A stretch of 7,661 nucleotides of DNA, from positions 1-7,661 of the forward strand of contig CAYQUC010000130.1 in the NCBI GenBank assembly GCA_964420605.1. Reading direction: 5' to 3'. Shown here one piece after another: positions 1 to 6,938 of this stretch. The DNA comes from CAYQUC01 sp964420605. Its GTDB lineage: Bacteria > Pseudomonadota > Gammaproteobacteria > UBA6429 > Thiohalophilaceae. The notes beneath the pieces are model-generated. The model was not told the DNA's origin. It saw nothing but the letters and a program-made list of their open reading frames with translations, and searched no databases. Position 1 is the first letter of the stretch. Each line of letters begins with the position of its first letter. Made by a program: the position numbers and the translations under genes.

Positions 1-564
1 GGTTTAGCAAAGTTACGACCAGTATTTGATCGTCATTTTGGAAAAGTAACAGCAGGTAATAGCGCCCAGATAACCGATGGTGCGTCAATGTTAATTTTAG
101 CGAGTGAACAAGCTGTAAAAAAATATGACTTACCTATTATGGGCAAGTTACTCGATACAGAGTGGGCTGGATTAGAGCCTGCACAGATGGGTTTAGGGCC
201 AGTACATGCTATAACCCCATTACTTAAAAGAAATAAATTAGAAATTGCAGATATTGATTATTGGGAAATAAATGAAGCATTTGCAGCACAAGTTCTAGCT
301 AATATAGAAGCTTGGAAAGATGAAGAATACTGTAAAACCGAACTAGGATTAAAATCTGCTTTCGGTGAACTTGACATTGATAAATTAAATATTGATGGCG
401 GTGGTGTCAGTTTGGGACATCCGGTAGGTGCATCGGGTGCAAGAATAGTATTACATTTATTTAATGTATTAAAAAGAATGAACTCTAAACAAGGAATTGC
501 AAGCCTCTGTATTGGTGGTGGCCAAGGTGGTGCAATATTAATTGAAAGAGTTGAGGAAATTTAA
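1..564 (+). CDS. Thiolase (acetyl-CoA C-acyltransferase), C-terminal part, 5' end outside window
   Basis: This enzyme carries out the last step of beta-oxidation, the thiolytic cleavage of 3-ketoacyl-CoA by CoA. The reading frame is open from base 1, so the gene starts upstream; the ATG at 88 is an internal methionine, because the codons before it already encode thiolase sequence (VTAGNSAQITDGAS, window residues 16-29). Of the 187 visible residues, NEAF is at 91-94, the active-site His is H140 in GHPVGASGAR, and the second catalytic Cys is C170 in CIGGGQGG. The nucleophilic Cys of the N-terminal half lies outside. Thiolases are about 390-440 residues, so roughly half is missing. An insert of about 30 residues between NEAF and GHP resembles FadI-type enzymes, while the GHPVGASGAR and CIGGGQGG motifs look more like general acetyl-CoA acetyltransferases, so I give no symbol. 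The stop is 3 bases before the next gene, which is the fadI-fadJ order. Confidence 0.93.
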   Translation, partial: GLAKLRPVFDRHFGKVTAGNSAQITDGASMLILASEQAVKKYDLPIMGKLLDTEWAGLEPAQMGLGPVHAITPLLKRNKLEIADIDYWEINEAFAAQVLANIEAWKDEEYCKTELGLKSAFGELDIDKLNIDGGGVSLGHPVGASGARIVLHLFNVLKRMNSKQGIASLCIGGGQGGAILIERVEEI

Positions 565-567
565 TTT

Positions 568-2604
568 ATGAGCGCAGAAAAATATAAAAATTGGAAAGTC
601 CATCGTGATGATGATGGTGTTCAGTGGTTGGAAATCAATAAAGAAAACGCTGCAGTAAACGTGTTATCAAAAGATGTATTGCTTGAACTTGAGCAAGAAC
701 TTAATTTTATAAAAGAGAATTTGCCTCGTGGTGTTATATTTATGTCAGGAAAAGAATCCGGTTTTTTTGCTGGTGCAGACATAAATGAATTTACTGAATT
801 TGAAACTGAACAAGATGCGCTAATAGCCATTCAACGTGGTCATAAAATAATGAATATGATCGAAGATTTGAAGTGCACGACTGTAGCGCTTATTCACGGT
901 CATTGCTTGGGTGGTGGATTAGAGCTTGCATTAGCCTGTGATTACAGAATAGCTGATGATGATCCTAAAACTCGTTTAGGTCTACCCGAAGTATTACTTG
1001 GGATACATCCAGGATTTGGCGGTAGTTTACGAATGATTCGAGCTGCAGGTCCAATGTCTGGCATGACTGCCATGTTGACGGGGAAAAGCTACATTTCTAA
1101 AGTAGCTCGCAAGATGGGGTTTATCGATTATGCTGTCCCTCAACGTCATTTCATTAACGCTGCGAAGAGTGTTGTATTGAAACCTAAAAAAATTCATTCA
1201 ACTTCTAGGCTGAATGCGCTACTTAATTTTAAATATATTCGACCATTTGTCGCAAAACTATTAGTTAGAAATGTTTCAAAAAAAGCCAATAGAACTCATT
1301 ACCCTGCCCCATACGCATTAATTAATTTATGGTTGAATTATTATGATGAACCAAAAAAAATGTTAGAGGAAGAGGCTAAATCAATATCAAAATTACTTGT
1401 TGGTAAAACTGCACAAAATCTTGTTCGTGTTTTTAAATTAAAAGAACAATTAAAAAACTTTGGCACAAATGTCGACTTTAACCCAAAACACATTCACGTC
1501 ATTGGTGGCGGTATTATGGGCGGAGATATTGCTATTTGGTGTGCTTTAAAAGGTTTTAACGTTACTATCCAAGATCAAAATCATGAAACACTTGCGCGTG
1601 TGATACAAAGAGCATATAAACTGTATAAAAAACGCCTTAAAAATCCTAGGTTAATTCAACATGCTTTAGACCGCCTTATTCCTGATTACCGCGGTATCGG
1701 TATTCCGCAAGCTGATATTATTATCGAAGCTATTTTTGAAGATATTGACGCAAAACAAAGTTTATATAAAGAAATAGAACCTAAATTAAAAGAAGGTGCA
1801 ATATTAGCCACTAATACTTCAAGCATTCCTATTGAAAAATTAAGTACGGTATTAAGTGCTCCAGACAAATTAGTTGGATTACATTTTTTTAATCCAGTGG
1901 CAATGATGCCATTAGTTGAAATTGTAAAAACGCCACAAACTGACGAAGACATTTATAAAAAAGCTGCCAGCTTTACTAAGATGATAGACAGGTTACCTTT
2001 AGTGGTTAACAGCACTCCAGGATTTCTTGTTAACAGAATCTTAATGCCATACTTAATGGAAGCAGTCATTATGGTAGAAGAAGGAATACCGGCACAATCA
2101 ATTGACAAAGCGGCACTTGAATTTGGAATGCCAATGGGGCCTATTGAACTAGCAGATACTGTCGGACTAGATATTTGTTTGCATGTGGCACAAATATTAT
2201 CTGAAAGTATGACTATATCAATTCCTAAACGATTATCTGAATTAGTTTCACTGAAAAAATTAGGTAAAAAAACCAGTCAGGGTTTTTATGAGTTTAAAAA
2301 AGGAAAACCTGTAAAACAAAAACTGGATAAATCAGCAGTCATTCCAAATAATATAAGTGATCGGTTGATTTTAATTTTAGTCAACGAAGCTATCGCATGT
2401 TTACGTGATGGCGTAGTCGATTCAGAAGACATGGTAGATGCAGGTATTATATTTGGAACTGGATTTGCACCCTTCAGAGGAGGTCCAATTCATTACACTC
2501 AATCAAGAGGAAGCGATCAATTATTGAAAACGCTTGAGCAATTAGAACACACCTTCGGAGATAGATTTAAGCCTGATGACGGCTGGTCAACTGTATTTGC
2601 ATAA
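568..2604 (+). CDS. fadJ: Fused enoyl-CoA hydratase / 3-hydroxyacyl-CoA dehydrogenase (FadJ/FadB-like alpha subunit)
   Basis: This 678-residue enzyme catalyses hydration of 2-enoyl-CoA and NAD-dependent oxidation of 3-hydroxyacyl-CoA, normally in a complex with the thiolase encoded just upstream. Residues about 10-200 are a crotonase domain: FFAGADINEF (66-75), the oxyanion-hole segment HGHCLGGGLEL with E119, and LPEVLLGIHPGFGG with E141. Both glutamates match the catalytic pair of FadB. Residues about 307-480 are the NAD-binding domain (GGGIMGGDIA, 313-322), with the catalytic dyad H439 in LHFFNPV and E451. Residues about 482-678 are two C-terminal dehydrogenase domains (STPGFLVNR, GPIELADTVGLD, FAPFRGGP). 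Nothing essential is missing. It is somewhat shorter than E. coli FadJ (714) and FadB (729). The ATG is preceded by GAGGAA at 553-558 with 9 bases spacing, inside the end of the thiolase gene. The symbol fadJ rests on gene order and domains; a tree could place it nearer FadB. Confidence 0.95.
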   Translation: MSAEKYKNWKVHRDDDGVQWLEINKENAAVNVLSKDVLLELEQELNFIKENLPRGVIFMSGKESGFFAGADINEFTEFETEQDALIAIQRGHKIMNMIEDLKCTTVALIHGHCLGGGLELALACDYRIADDDPKTRLGLPEVLLGIHPGFGGSLRMIRAAGPMSGMTAMLTGKSYISKVARKMGFIDYAVPQRHFINAAKSVVLKPKKIHSTSRLNALLNFKYIRPFVAKLLVRNVSKKANRTHYPAPYALINLWLNYYDEPKKMLEEEAKSISKLLVGKTAQNLVRVFKLKEQLKNFGTNVDFNPKHIHVIGGGIMGGDIAIWCALKGFNVTIQDQNHETLARVIQRAYKLYKKRLKNPRLIQHALDRLIPDYRGIGIPQADIIIEAIFEDIDAKQSLYKEIEPKLKEGAILATNTSSIPIEKLSTVLSAPDKLVGLHFFNPVAMMPLVEIVKTPQTDEDIYKKAASFTKMIDRLPLVVNSTPGFLVNRILMPYLMEAVIMVEEGIPAQSIDKAALEFGMPMGPIELADTVGLDICLHVAQILSESMTISIPKRLSELVSLKKLGKKTSQGFYEFKKGKPVKQKLDKSAVIPNNISDRLILILVNEAIACLRDGVVDSEDMVDAGIIFGTGFAPFRGGPIHYTQSRGSDQLLKTLEQLEHTFGDRFKPDDGWSTVFA

Positions 2605-2608
2605 AGGA
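2604..2608 (+). promoter_or_regulatory. Ribosome binding site for the GTG-started acyl-CoA synthetase
   Basis: AAGGA overlaps the last base of the preceding TAA stop (2602-2604) and sits 8 bases before the GTG at 2617. This good site, plus the absence of an ATG nearby that would give the family's N-terminus, fixes GTG as the start and suggests translational coupling with the upstream gene. Confidence 0.75.
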
Positions 2609-2616
2609 TATTAAAA

Positions 2617-4419
2617 GTGACTCAAACTACTGATTATATTCCTTATCAAAAATTAAATAGTCTACATCACCTATTCTTGAGTCGAGTTGAAAAAAGCCCA
2701 AACGATACCGCATATCAACAATACAATAATGAAAATTCATGCTGGGAAAATACAAGCTGGCAAGAGATGTCATTATTAGTCGCTAAGTGGTCAAATCAAA
2801 TGAGACAGGATGGATTGTCTAAAGGTGACAGAATCGCAATAATGTTGCCAAACTGCAAAGAATGGGTGGTATGTGATCAAGCTGCTTTTAATTTAGGTTT
2901 AGTTGTTGTACCTCTATACATCAATGATCGAGCTGAAAATACTGGTTATATAATTAAAGAAACTGACGTTAAATTAATAGTTTTTAAATCTGAAGAGCAA
3001 TGGCTGATTATTAATGAAGCCATGATGCACTTATCGAGCATTAAAAAATTTATATCAATAGATGCTGTAACCGACACTGCGAATGATCGCTATGTAAAAC
3101 TCGATGATTGGTTGTCAGGCGCATCCGAAGAATTAGCTGAACCTGTCGATATTGACAACAATACATTGGCTACTATTGTATTTACCTCTGGTACTACAGG
3201 CAGACCAAAGGGTGTGATGCTAAGCCATAAGAACATACTATGGAATGCTTATGCCTGCTCTGCAACTGAAGACTTTTATCCTGATGATGTTGCTTTATCT
3301 TTTTTGCCTTTATCACACATGTTTGAGCGAACAGTTGGCTATTATATGCCGATAATGTGTGGTATTAGTGTTGCTTATGCCCGTTCCATTGAGCAATTAG
3401 GAGAAGATTTACAAACTATTAAGCCCACTATCTTAGTCACTGTACCTCGTATTTTTGAACGTGTTCACAATAAAATCCAACTTGGATTAAGTAAAAAATC
3501 TAAAATAGCCAGCTTTTTATTTTCGCAATCTGTTAATGTTGGCTGGCAACGATTTTTATATTCACAAAAAAGGTCTCATTGGAAACCAATGCAGATATTT
3601 TGGCCTATCTTAAATTTATTGGTTGCAGGAAAAATAATGGCTAAATTAGGCGGCAATATGCGCTTAGCCATCAGTGGTGGTGCGCCACTTTCACTTAATA
3701 TTGCAAAAACATTTATAGGCCTTGGCTTAACCATCTCTCAAGGTTATGGAATGACTGAAGCTAGCCCTGTCATTAGTACTAATGAGTTAGATGATAATGA
3801 ACCAGGTAGTGTTGGTCAAACATTAATTGATGTTGATGTTAAGTTGGGTGACTATGATGAACTACTTGTTAAAAGTCCGGGTATCATGATGGGCTACTGG
3901 AATAATGATGAAGCAACCTCAAAAATTATTGACAAAGATAACTGGCTGCACACTGGTGATAAAGCTAAAATAGTTGATCGACATATATTTATTACAGGGA
4001 GGTTAAAAGAAATATTAGTTTTATCAAATGGTGAGAAAGTTCCTCCATCTGATATTGAGTTAGCCATTTCAAGCCATCCGCTAATTGAACAAGCTATTCT
4101 AATTGGTGAAGCAAAACCTTTTTTATCGGCTATTGTCGTTTTAGATCCTGAATTGTGGACTGAATTGTTAGCTTCGAATAAAATTGATAAAAGTAACGAA
4201 GATAGTTTAACTGATCCTAAGTCAATTGAAATTATACTGGCTTTAATAAAACTAAAATTAAATAATTTTCCAGGTTATGCTGATATATATCGAGTAATTT
4301 TAACCTTAGAACCATGGACTATTGAGGATGGGTTGATCACTCCTACTTTAAAATTAAAACGAACAAATATATTAAATTTATTTGATAACGATATCGTCGA
4401 ATTGTATAAAGGACATTAA
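2617..4419 (+). CDS. Long-chain acyl-CoA synthetase (AMP-forming)
   Basis: This enzyme activates free fatty acids to acyl-CoA with ATP and CoA, by way of an acyl-adenylate, feeding the beta-oxidation enzymes encoded just upstream. The 600-residue protein carries the adenylate-forming signatures in order: phosphate-binding loop TSGTTGRPKG (190-199), LSHMFERT (232-239), YGMTE (377-381), WLHTGD (443-448) and GRLKE (461-465). The C-terminal catalytic lysine is probably K579 in ITPTLKLKR. The LKLKR ending and the FERT motif look like the FAA1-type branch (COG1022) rather than the E. coli FadD branch, so I do not call it fadD. It starts with GTG, 12 bases after the fadJ-like stop. There is no signal peptide or clear membrane segment; a hydrophobic patch around 325-340 (FWPILNLLVAG) may touch the membrane. 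Chain-length preference cannot be read from the sequence. Confidence 0.94.
   Translation: MTQTTDYIPYQKLNSLHHLFLSRVEKSPNDTAYQQYNNENSCWENTSWQEMSLLVAKWSNQMRQDGLSKGDRIAIMLPNCKEWVVCDQAAFNLGLVVVPLYINDRAENTGYIIKETDVKLIVFKSEEQWLIINEAMMHLSSIKKFISIDAVTDTANDRYVKLDDWLSGASEELAEPVDIDNNTLATIVFTSGTTGRPKGVMLSHKNILWNAYACSATEDFYPDDVALSFLPLSHMFERTVGYYMPIMCGISVAYARSIEQLGEDLQTIKPTILVTVPRIFERVHNKIQLGLSKKSKIASFLFSQSVNVGWQRFLYSQKRSHWKPMQIFWPILNLLVAGKIMAKLGGNMRLAISGGAPLSLNIAKTFIGLGLTISQGYGMTEASPVISTNELDDNEPGSVGQTLIDVDVKLGDYDELLVKSPGIMMGYWNNDEATSKIIDKDNWLHTGDKAKIVDRHIFITGRLKEILVLSNGEKVPPSDIELAISSHPLIEQAILIGEAKPFLSAIVVLDPELWTELLASNKIDKSNEDSLTDPKSIEIILALIKLKLNNFPGYADIYRVILTLEPWTIEDGLITPTLKLKRTNILNLFDNDIVELYKGH
4408..4413 (+). 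promoter_or_regulatory. Ribosome binding site that points to an ATT start for the thioesterase
   Basis: AAAGGA lies in the last codons of the synthetase gene, 8 bases before the ATT at 4422. The same kind of site at the same spacing serves the GTG start at 2617. No comparable purine-rich site lies at the right distance before the ATG at 4482; the nearest GGAA, at 4457-4460, is 21 bases away. Confidence 0.65.
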
Positions 4420-4421
4420 AT

Positions 4422-4823
4422 ATTTCTTCTGATTTAGATGACTACCCTAACCAACTGGAACCTTTAATTCGTGTTTTAGCTATGCCTGCAGATACTAATG
4501 CCTCTGGTGATATTTTTGGCGGTTGGTTAATGTCGCAAGTTGATATAGCAGGAAGTATTGCAGCCTATCGCTATGCTGGAGGCCGAGTTGTAACTGTATC
4601 GGTTAATGATTTTCATTTTTTAAAGCCTGTTTATGTTGGTGATTTAGTGAGTATTTTTGCTGAAATTAACTCGGTTGGAACAAGCTCCATGAAGGTGGCT
4701 ATTAGTGCCTATGCGCAACGTAAAAGAGGTGATGAAGAATGCGATCGTGTAGCCAATGCTACGCTAACGTTTGTGGCTTTGGATAAAGACAGAAAGCCCC
4801 GTAAAGTTAAATCACTAAAATAA
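4422..4823 (+). CDS. yciA: YciA-like acyl-CoA thioesterase (hotdog fold), probable ATT start
   Basis: The protein hydrolyses acyl-CoA to free acid and CoA; YciA enzymes are broad-range cytoplasmic hotdog-fold thioesterases. The family block LAMPADTN-x2-GDIFGGWLMSQVD is present, ending in the probable catalytic aspartate (D41 with my start), followed by GRVVTV and a hydrophobic C-terminal strand (ATLTFVALD). An ATG-only call would begin at 4482 and give 113 residues, cutting the first strand: the codons just upstream read LEPLIRVLA in frame, matching the residues before AMPADTN in E. coli YciA. The frame is open back to a stop at 4407-4409 and contains no ATG, GTG or TTG. ATT at 4422 has a good ribosome binding site and gives 133 residues, against 132 in E. 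coli. It lies 2 bases after the synthetase stop, so it is the last gene of the operon. Family call is firm; the start is an inference. Confidence 0.88.
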   Translation: MSSDLDDYPNQLEPLIRVLAMPADTNASGDIFGGWLMSQVDIAGSIAAYRYAGGRVVTVSVNDFHFLKPVYVGDLVSIFAEINSVGTSSMKVAISAYAQRKRGDEECDRVANATLTFVALDKDRKPRKVKSLK

Positions 4824-4849
4824 GTTATTAATTATTAAAATAGAAAGAA

Positions 4850-6013
4850 CTAGATTTTAAATTGAGCAACTAAATGATGTAAATCACTCGATAGTCGAGC
4901 CAGATCATTACTCGCATGTTCAGTTTCAGCAGCACCTTCCGATGTTTGAGACGATATTTGACTAATATTGGTTATGTTCTTGTTCATTTCATCTGTTACA
5001 GCCGTTTGTTCTTCAGCAGCAGCTGCAATTTGAGTGTTCATATCATTGATAATACTAACAGCAGAAGTAATTGCTTGTAATGAGACTACGGCTTCTCCTG
5101 CTTGTTGCGCACCCTCCTGTGCTTTTTCTCGACCTTTCTCCATAACTTGGACGGCGTGTTTTGCACCAGATTGTAATTTTTCAATCATATCGTGAATTTC
5201 TTGAGTAGATTCTTGGGTGCGACTTGCTAATGTTCTAACTTCATCGGCAACTACTGCAAATCCACGCCCTTGTTCTCCTGCTCGTGCTGCTTCAATAGCT
5301 GCATTTAAAGCCAGAAGATTTGTTTGCTCTGCAATACCTCGAATGACATCTAACACAGCACCAATACTATCACTGTGTTCATCTAGTTCTCTAATTACAA
5401 CTGCCGCATTATCAACATCGTTCGCTAATTCTTTAATAGTCTCTGTTGCATGTTGTACTACATCACGGCCACTCGTTGCTTCAGTATCAGCATTGCCCGC
5501 GGCGGCAGCTGCATCAGTGGCATTACTAGCAACCTCTTGGACTGTTGCAGCCATTTCATTCATTGCAGTTGCAACCTGATCTGTTTCTGACAACTGATTC
5601 ATGACCTGCGCACTACTTTGGTTTGCAATAGTCGACACGTGTTCAGCAGCAGCTGTTAATTGAGCAGATGAACTATTAACTTGTTGCACAAATGCTTGAA
5701 ACTTATCTAGCATATGATTGAATGCCTCTGCAGTACTTCCAACTTCATCAGTTGTTTTAATTTCAATTCTACGACTTAAATCCGAATTGGATTCTATCTC
5801 GTTAATGACATTATTGAGTTCTTTTATTGGATTTAGTATGGACTTAATAATCATCATTGCAATTAGAACTGAAACTACAATTAAAAAAGCAGCAAATAGA
5901 TAAAAATTTAGACTCGCTCTTTCTAAAGGGACAACCTGCAAACTGGAACTTAATAGTATGATACTTATAAAACCAATAATCAGTTTATTTTTTATGGTAA
6001 AAATATTTTTCAT
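4850..6013 (-). CDS. Methyl-accepting chemotaxis protein without a periplasmic sensor domain
   Basis: This chemoreceptor would pass signals to CheA/CheW and so to the flagellar motor. The 387 residues begin with a short basic segment and a hydrophobic helix (about 10-24), a polar stretch of only about 12 residues, then a second hydrophobic helix (about 37-56). A HAMP linker (about 57-110) follows. The rest is a long alanine- and glutamine-rich coiled coil whose hairpin tip is centred near 228-262 and contains EQTNLLALNAAIEAARAG and GFAVVADEVR. The arms are about 135-140 residues each, which would fit the 40-heptad class. The end, HLVAQFKI, is a usual receptor terminus with no CheR/CheB-tethering NWETF tail. 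Between the two membrane helices there is no room for a four-helix bundle or Cache domain. The ATG follows GGGAT at 7 bases spacing. A FliA-like promoter lies just upstream, so it is probably made with the flagellar regulon. Confidence 0.95.
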   Translation of the reverse strand: MKNIFTIKNKLIIGFISIILLSSSLQVVPLERASLNFYLFAAFLIVVSVLIAMMIIKSILNPIKELNNVINEIESNSDLSRRIEIKTTDEVGSTAEAFNHMLDKFQAFVQQVNSSSAQLTAAAEHVSTIANQSSAQVMNQLSETDQVATAMNEMAATVQEVASNATDAAAAAGNADTEATSGRDVVQHATETIKELANDVDNAAVVIRELDEHSDSIGAVLDVIRGIAEQTNLLALNAAIEAARAGEQGRGFAVVADEVRTLASRTQESTQEIHDMIEKLQSGAKHAVQVMEKGREKAQEGAQQAGEAVVSLQAITSAVSIINDMNTQIAAAAEEQTAVTDEMNKNITNISQISSQTSEGAAETEHASNDLARLSSDLHHLVAQFKI

Positions 6014-6056
6014 TAGTCTGATCCCAAACCTTAATTTTACGCAATAGCTAAAGGAC

Positions 6057-6084
6057 TAATCGGCAGGCAAATGTATAAACTTTA
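6057..6084 (-). promoter_or_regulatory. Probable FliA (sigma-28) flagellar promoter for the chemoreceptor gene
   Basis: On the - strand, TAAAGTTT (6084-6077) matches the FliA -35 consensus at all eight positions. After 12 bases comes GCCGATTA (6064-6057), seven of eight matches to the -10 consensus GCCGATAA. The usual spacer is 11 bases, so this one is a base longer. Transcription would begin near 6050, giving a leader of about 35 bases before the ATG at 6013. The position, between tatD and a chemoreceptor gene and pointing at the latter, is what is expected of a class 3 flagellar promoter. Confidence 0.75.
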
Positions 6085-6100
6085 ATCTATATCGATGTAC

Positions 6101-6871
6101 TTATGATGCAAATAAAGTGTGGTAGTTTTGAGAGCTTATTTGAGCGATATGTTCTACCGTGGTATTGCGTAAATTGGCAATAAACTCAGCGACATGTATT
6201 ACATTTTGTGGGTGATTACTTTTACCGCGATGCGGTATAGGAGCTAAGTACGGAGAATCGGTTTCAATTAATATTCGATCCTCCGGCATTCTTTTGGCTA
6301 CATCTTGAATTTGAGAGGCATTTTTAAAAGTGACAATGCCCGAGAATGAAATGTAAAAATTTAAGTCCATTGATTTTTGAGCTATATTCCAGTCTTCAAC
6401 AAAACAGTGCATTACTCCGCCAATATCTTTTGCCGCTTCTTCGGTCAAAATGTTGATTGTATCAACTTGTGCATCACGACTATGAATAATGAGTGGCTTT
6501 TTAACTATTTTTGCAGCTTGGATATGTGTCCTAAATCGATCGCGTTGCCATGTTAAATCACCTTTATTATAAAAGTAGTCTAAGCCTGTTTCACCAATTG
6601 CGACAATTTTATTTGAGTTTGCTAACTCGACAAGTTCATTAATACTTGGTTCCTTGCCTTTTGTTTCACATGGGTGAACCCCAACTGAAGCAGAGACATC
6701 TGGATACTTATTGGCGATATTAATAATATCGTCGAAATGTTCTAGATCAATACAAACACATAAAAAATGGTGTACTCCACTGTTACGGGCTTGATCTAAG
6801 GCATTATCTAAATCACCATCAAAATCATCCAAATTTAAACGATCGAGGTGGCAATGAGAATCTACGTACAT
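6101..6871 (-). CDS. TatD-family metal-dependent hydrolase (YcfH-like DNase)
   Basis: This is a cytoplasmic TIM-barrel metal-dependent hydrolase. TatD proteins are reported to be DNases, and the YcfH branch sits beside holB in enterobacteria. With the start at 6871 the protein has 256 residues (E. coli YcfH 265). It shows the expected metal ligands: H6 and H8 in VDSHCHLD, E94 in GETGLDY, H130 in HSRDA, H155 in MHCF and D205 in ETDSPYLAP, followed by HRGKSNHP. I chose ATG 6871 because family members begin M-x-VDSHCHLD; the frame extends back to a TTG at 6925, but those 18 residues are not TatD-like. Neither start has a strong ribosome binding site. It lies 67 bases after pilZ on the same strand, in the holB-pilZ-tatD order. 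That neighbourhood does not show whether it works in repair or elsewhere. Confidence 0.93.
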   Translation of the reverse strand: MYVDSHCHLDRLNLDDFDGDLDNALDQARNSGVHHFLCVCIDLEHFDDIINIANKYPDVSASVGVHPCETKGKEPSINELVELANSNKIVAIGETGLDYFYNKGDLTWQRDRFRTHIQAAKIVKKPLIIHSRDAQVDTINILTEEAAKDIGGVMHCFVEDWNIAQKSMDLNFYISFSGIVTFKNASQIQDVAKRMPEDRILIETDSPYLAPIPHRGKSNHPQNVIHVAEFIANLRNTTVEHIAQISSQNYHTLFAS

Positions 6872-6938
6872 AAAATATCTATTTTGGCTAGTATTTAAAG
6901 TATTGATTTTATAGCAATTTATCAATAAATTAAAGCTT

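Noticed and set aside
1353..1360. Run of eight A in the fadJ-like gene as a possible slippage or phase-variation site.
   Set aside because: The frame is intact through it, such runs are common in AT-rich lysine-coding stretches, and no alternative product is apparent.
4887..4899. Small hairpin CTCGA-TAG-TCGAG as a possible terminator for the convergent operon.
   Set aside because: It lies inside the chemoreceptor coding region, has a 5-base stem and no following T-run on either strand.
5217..5579. A 120-codon open frame on the + strand opposite the chemoreceptor.
   Set aside because: It is the antisense shadow of the alanine-rich signalling hairpin; the composition (A, S, T, V runs) reflects that and no domain is visible. 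The shorter antisense frames at 621-830, 1686-1952 and 5718-5903 fall for the same reason.
6012..6060. A 7-base inverted repeat, ATTAGTC (6012-6018) and GACTAAT (6054-6060), which could pair the chemoreceptor start codon with upstream RNA.
   Set aside because: The distal arm overlaps the predicted FliA -10 element, so it would not be in a transcript starting near 6050. With a 35-base loop it is probably chance.
6872..6925. An 18-codon N-terminal extension of TatD from a TTG at 6925.
   Set aside because: The family starts at the M-x-VDSHCHLD methionine (6871), the extension shows no conserved pattern, and no ribosome binding site precedes the TTG.
6872..6938. Promoter-like TTGATA and TATAAA-type hexamers in the pilZ-tatD gap on the - strand.
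   Set aside because: In a gap this rich in A and T such words are expected; the spacings are wrong or the partner hexamer matches only about half the consensus.
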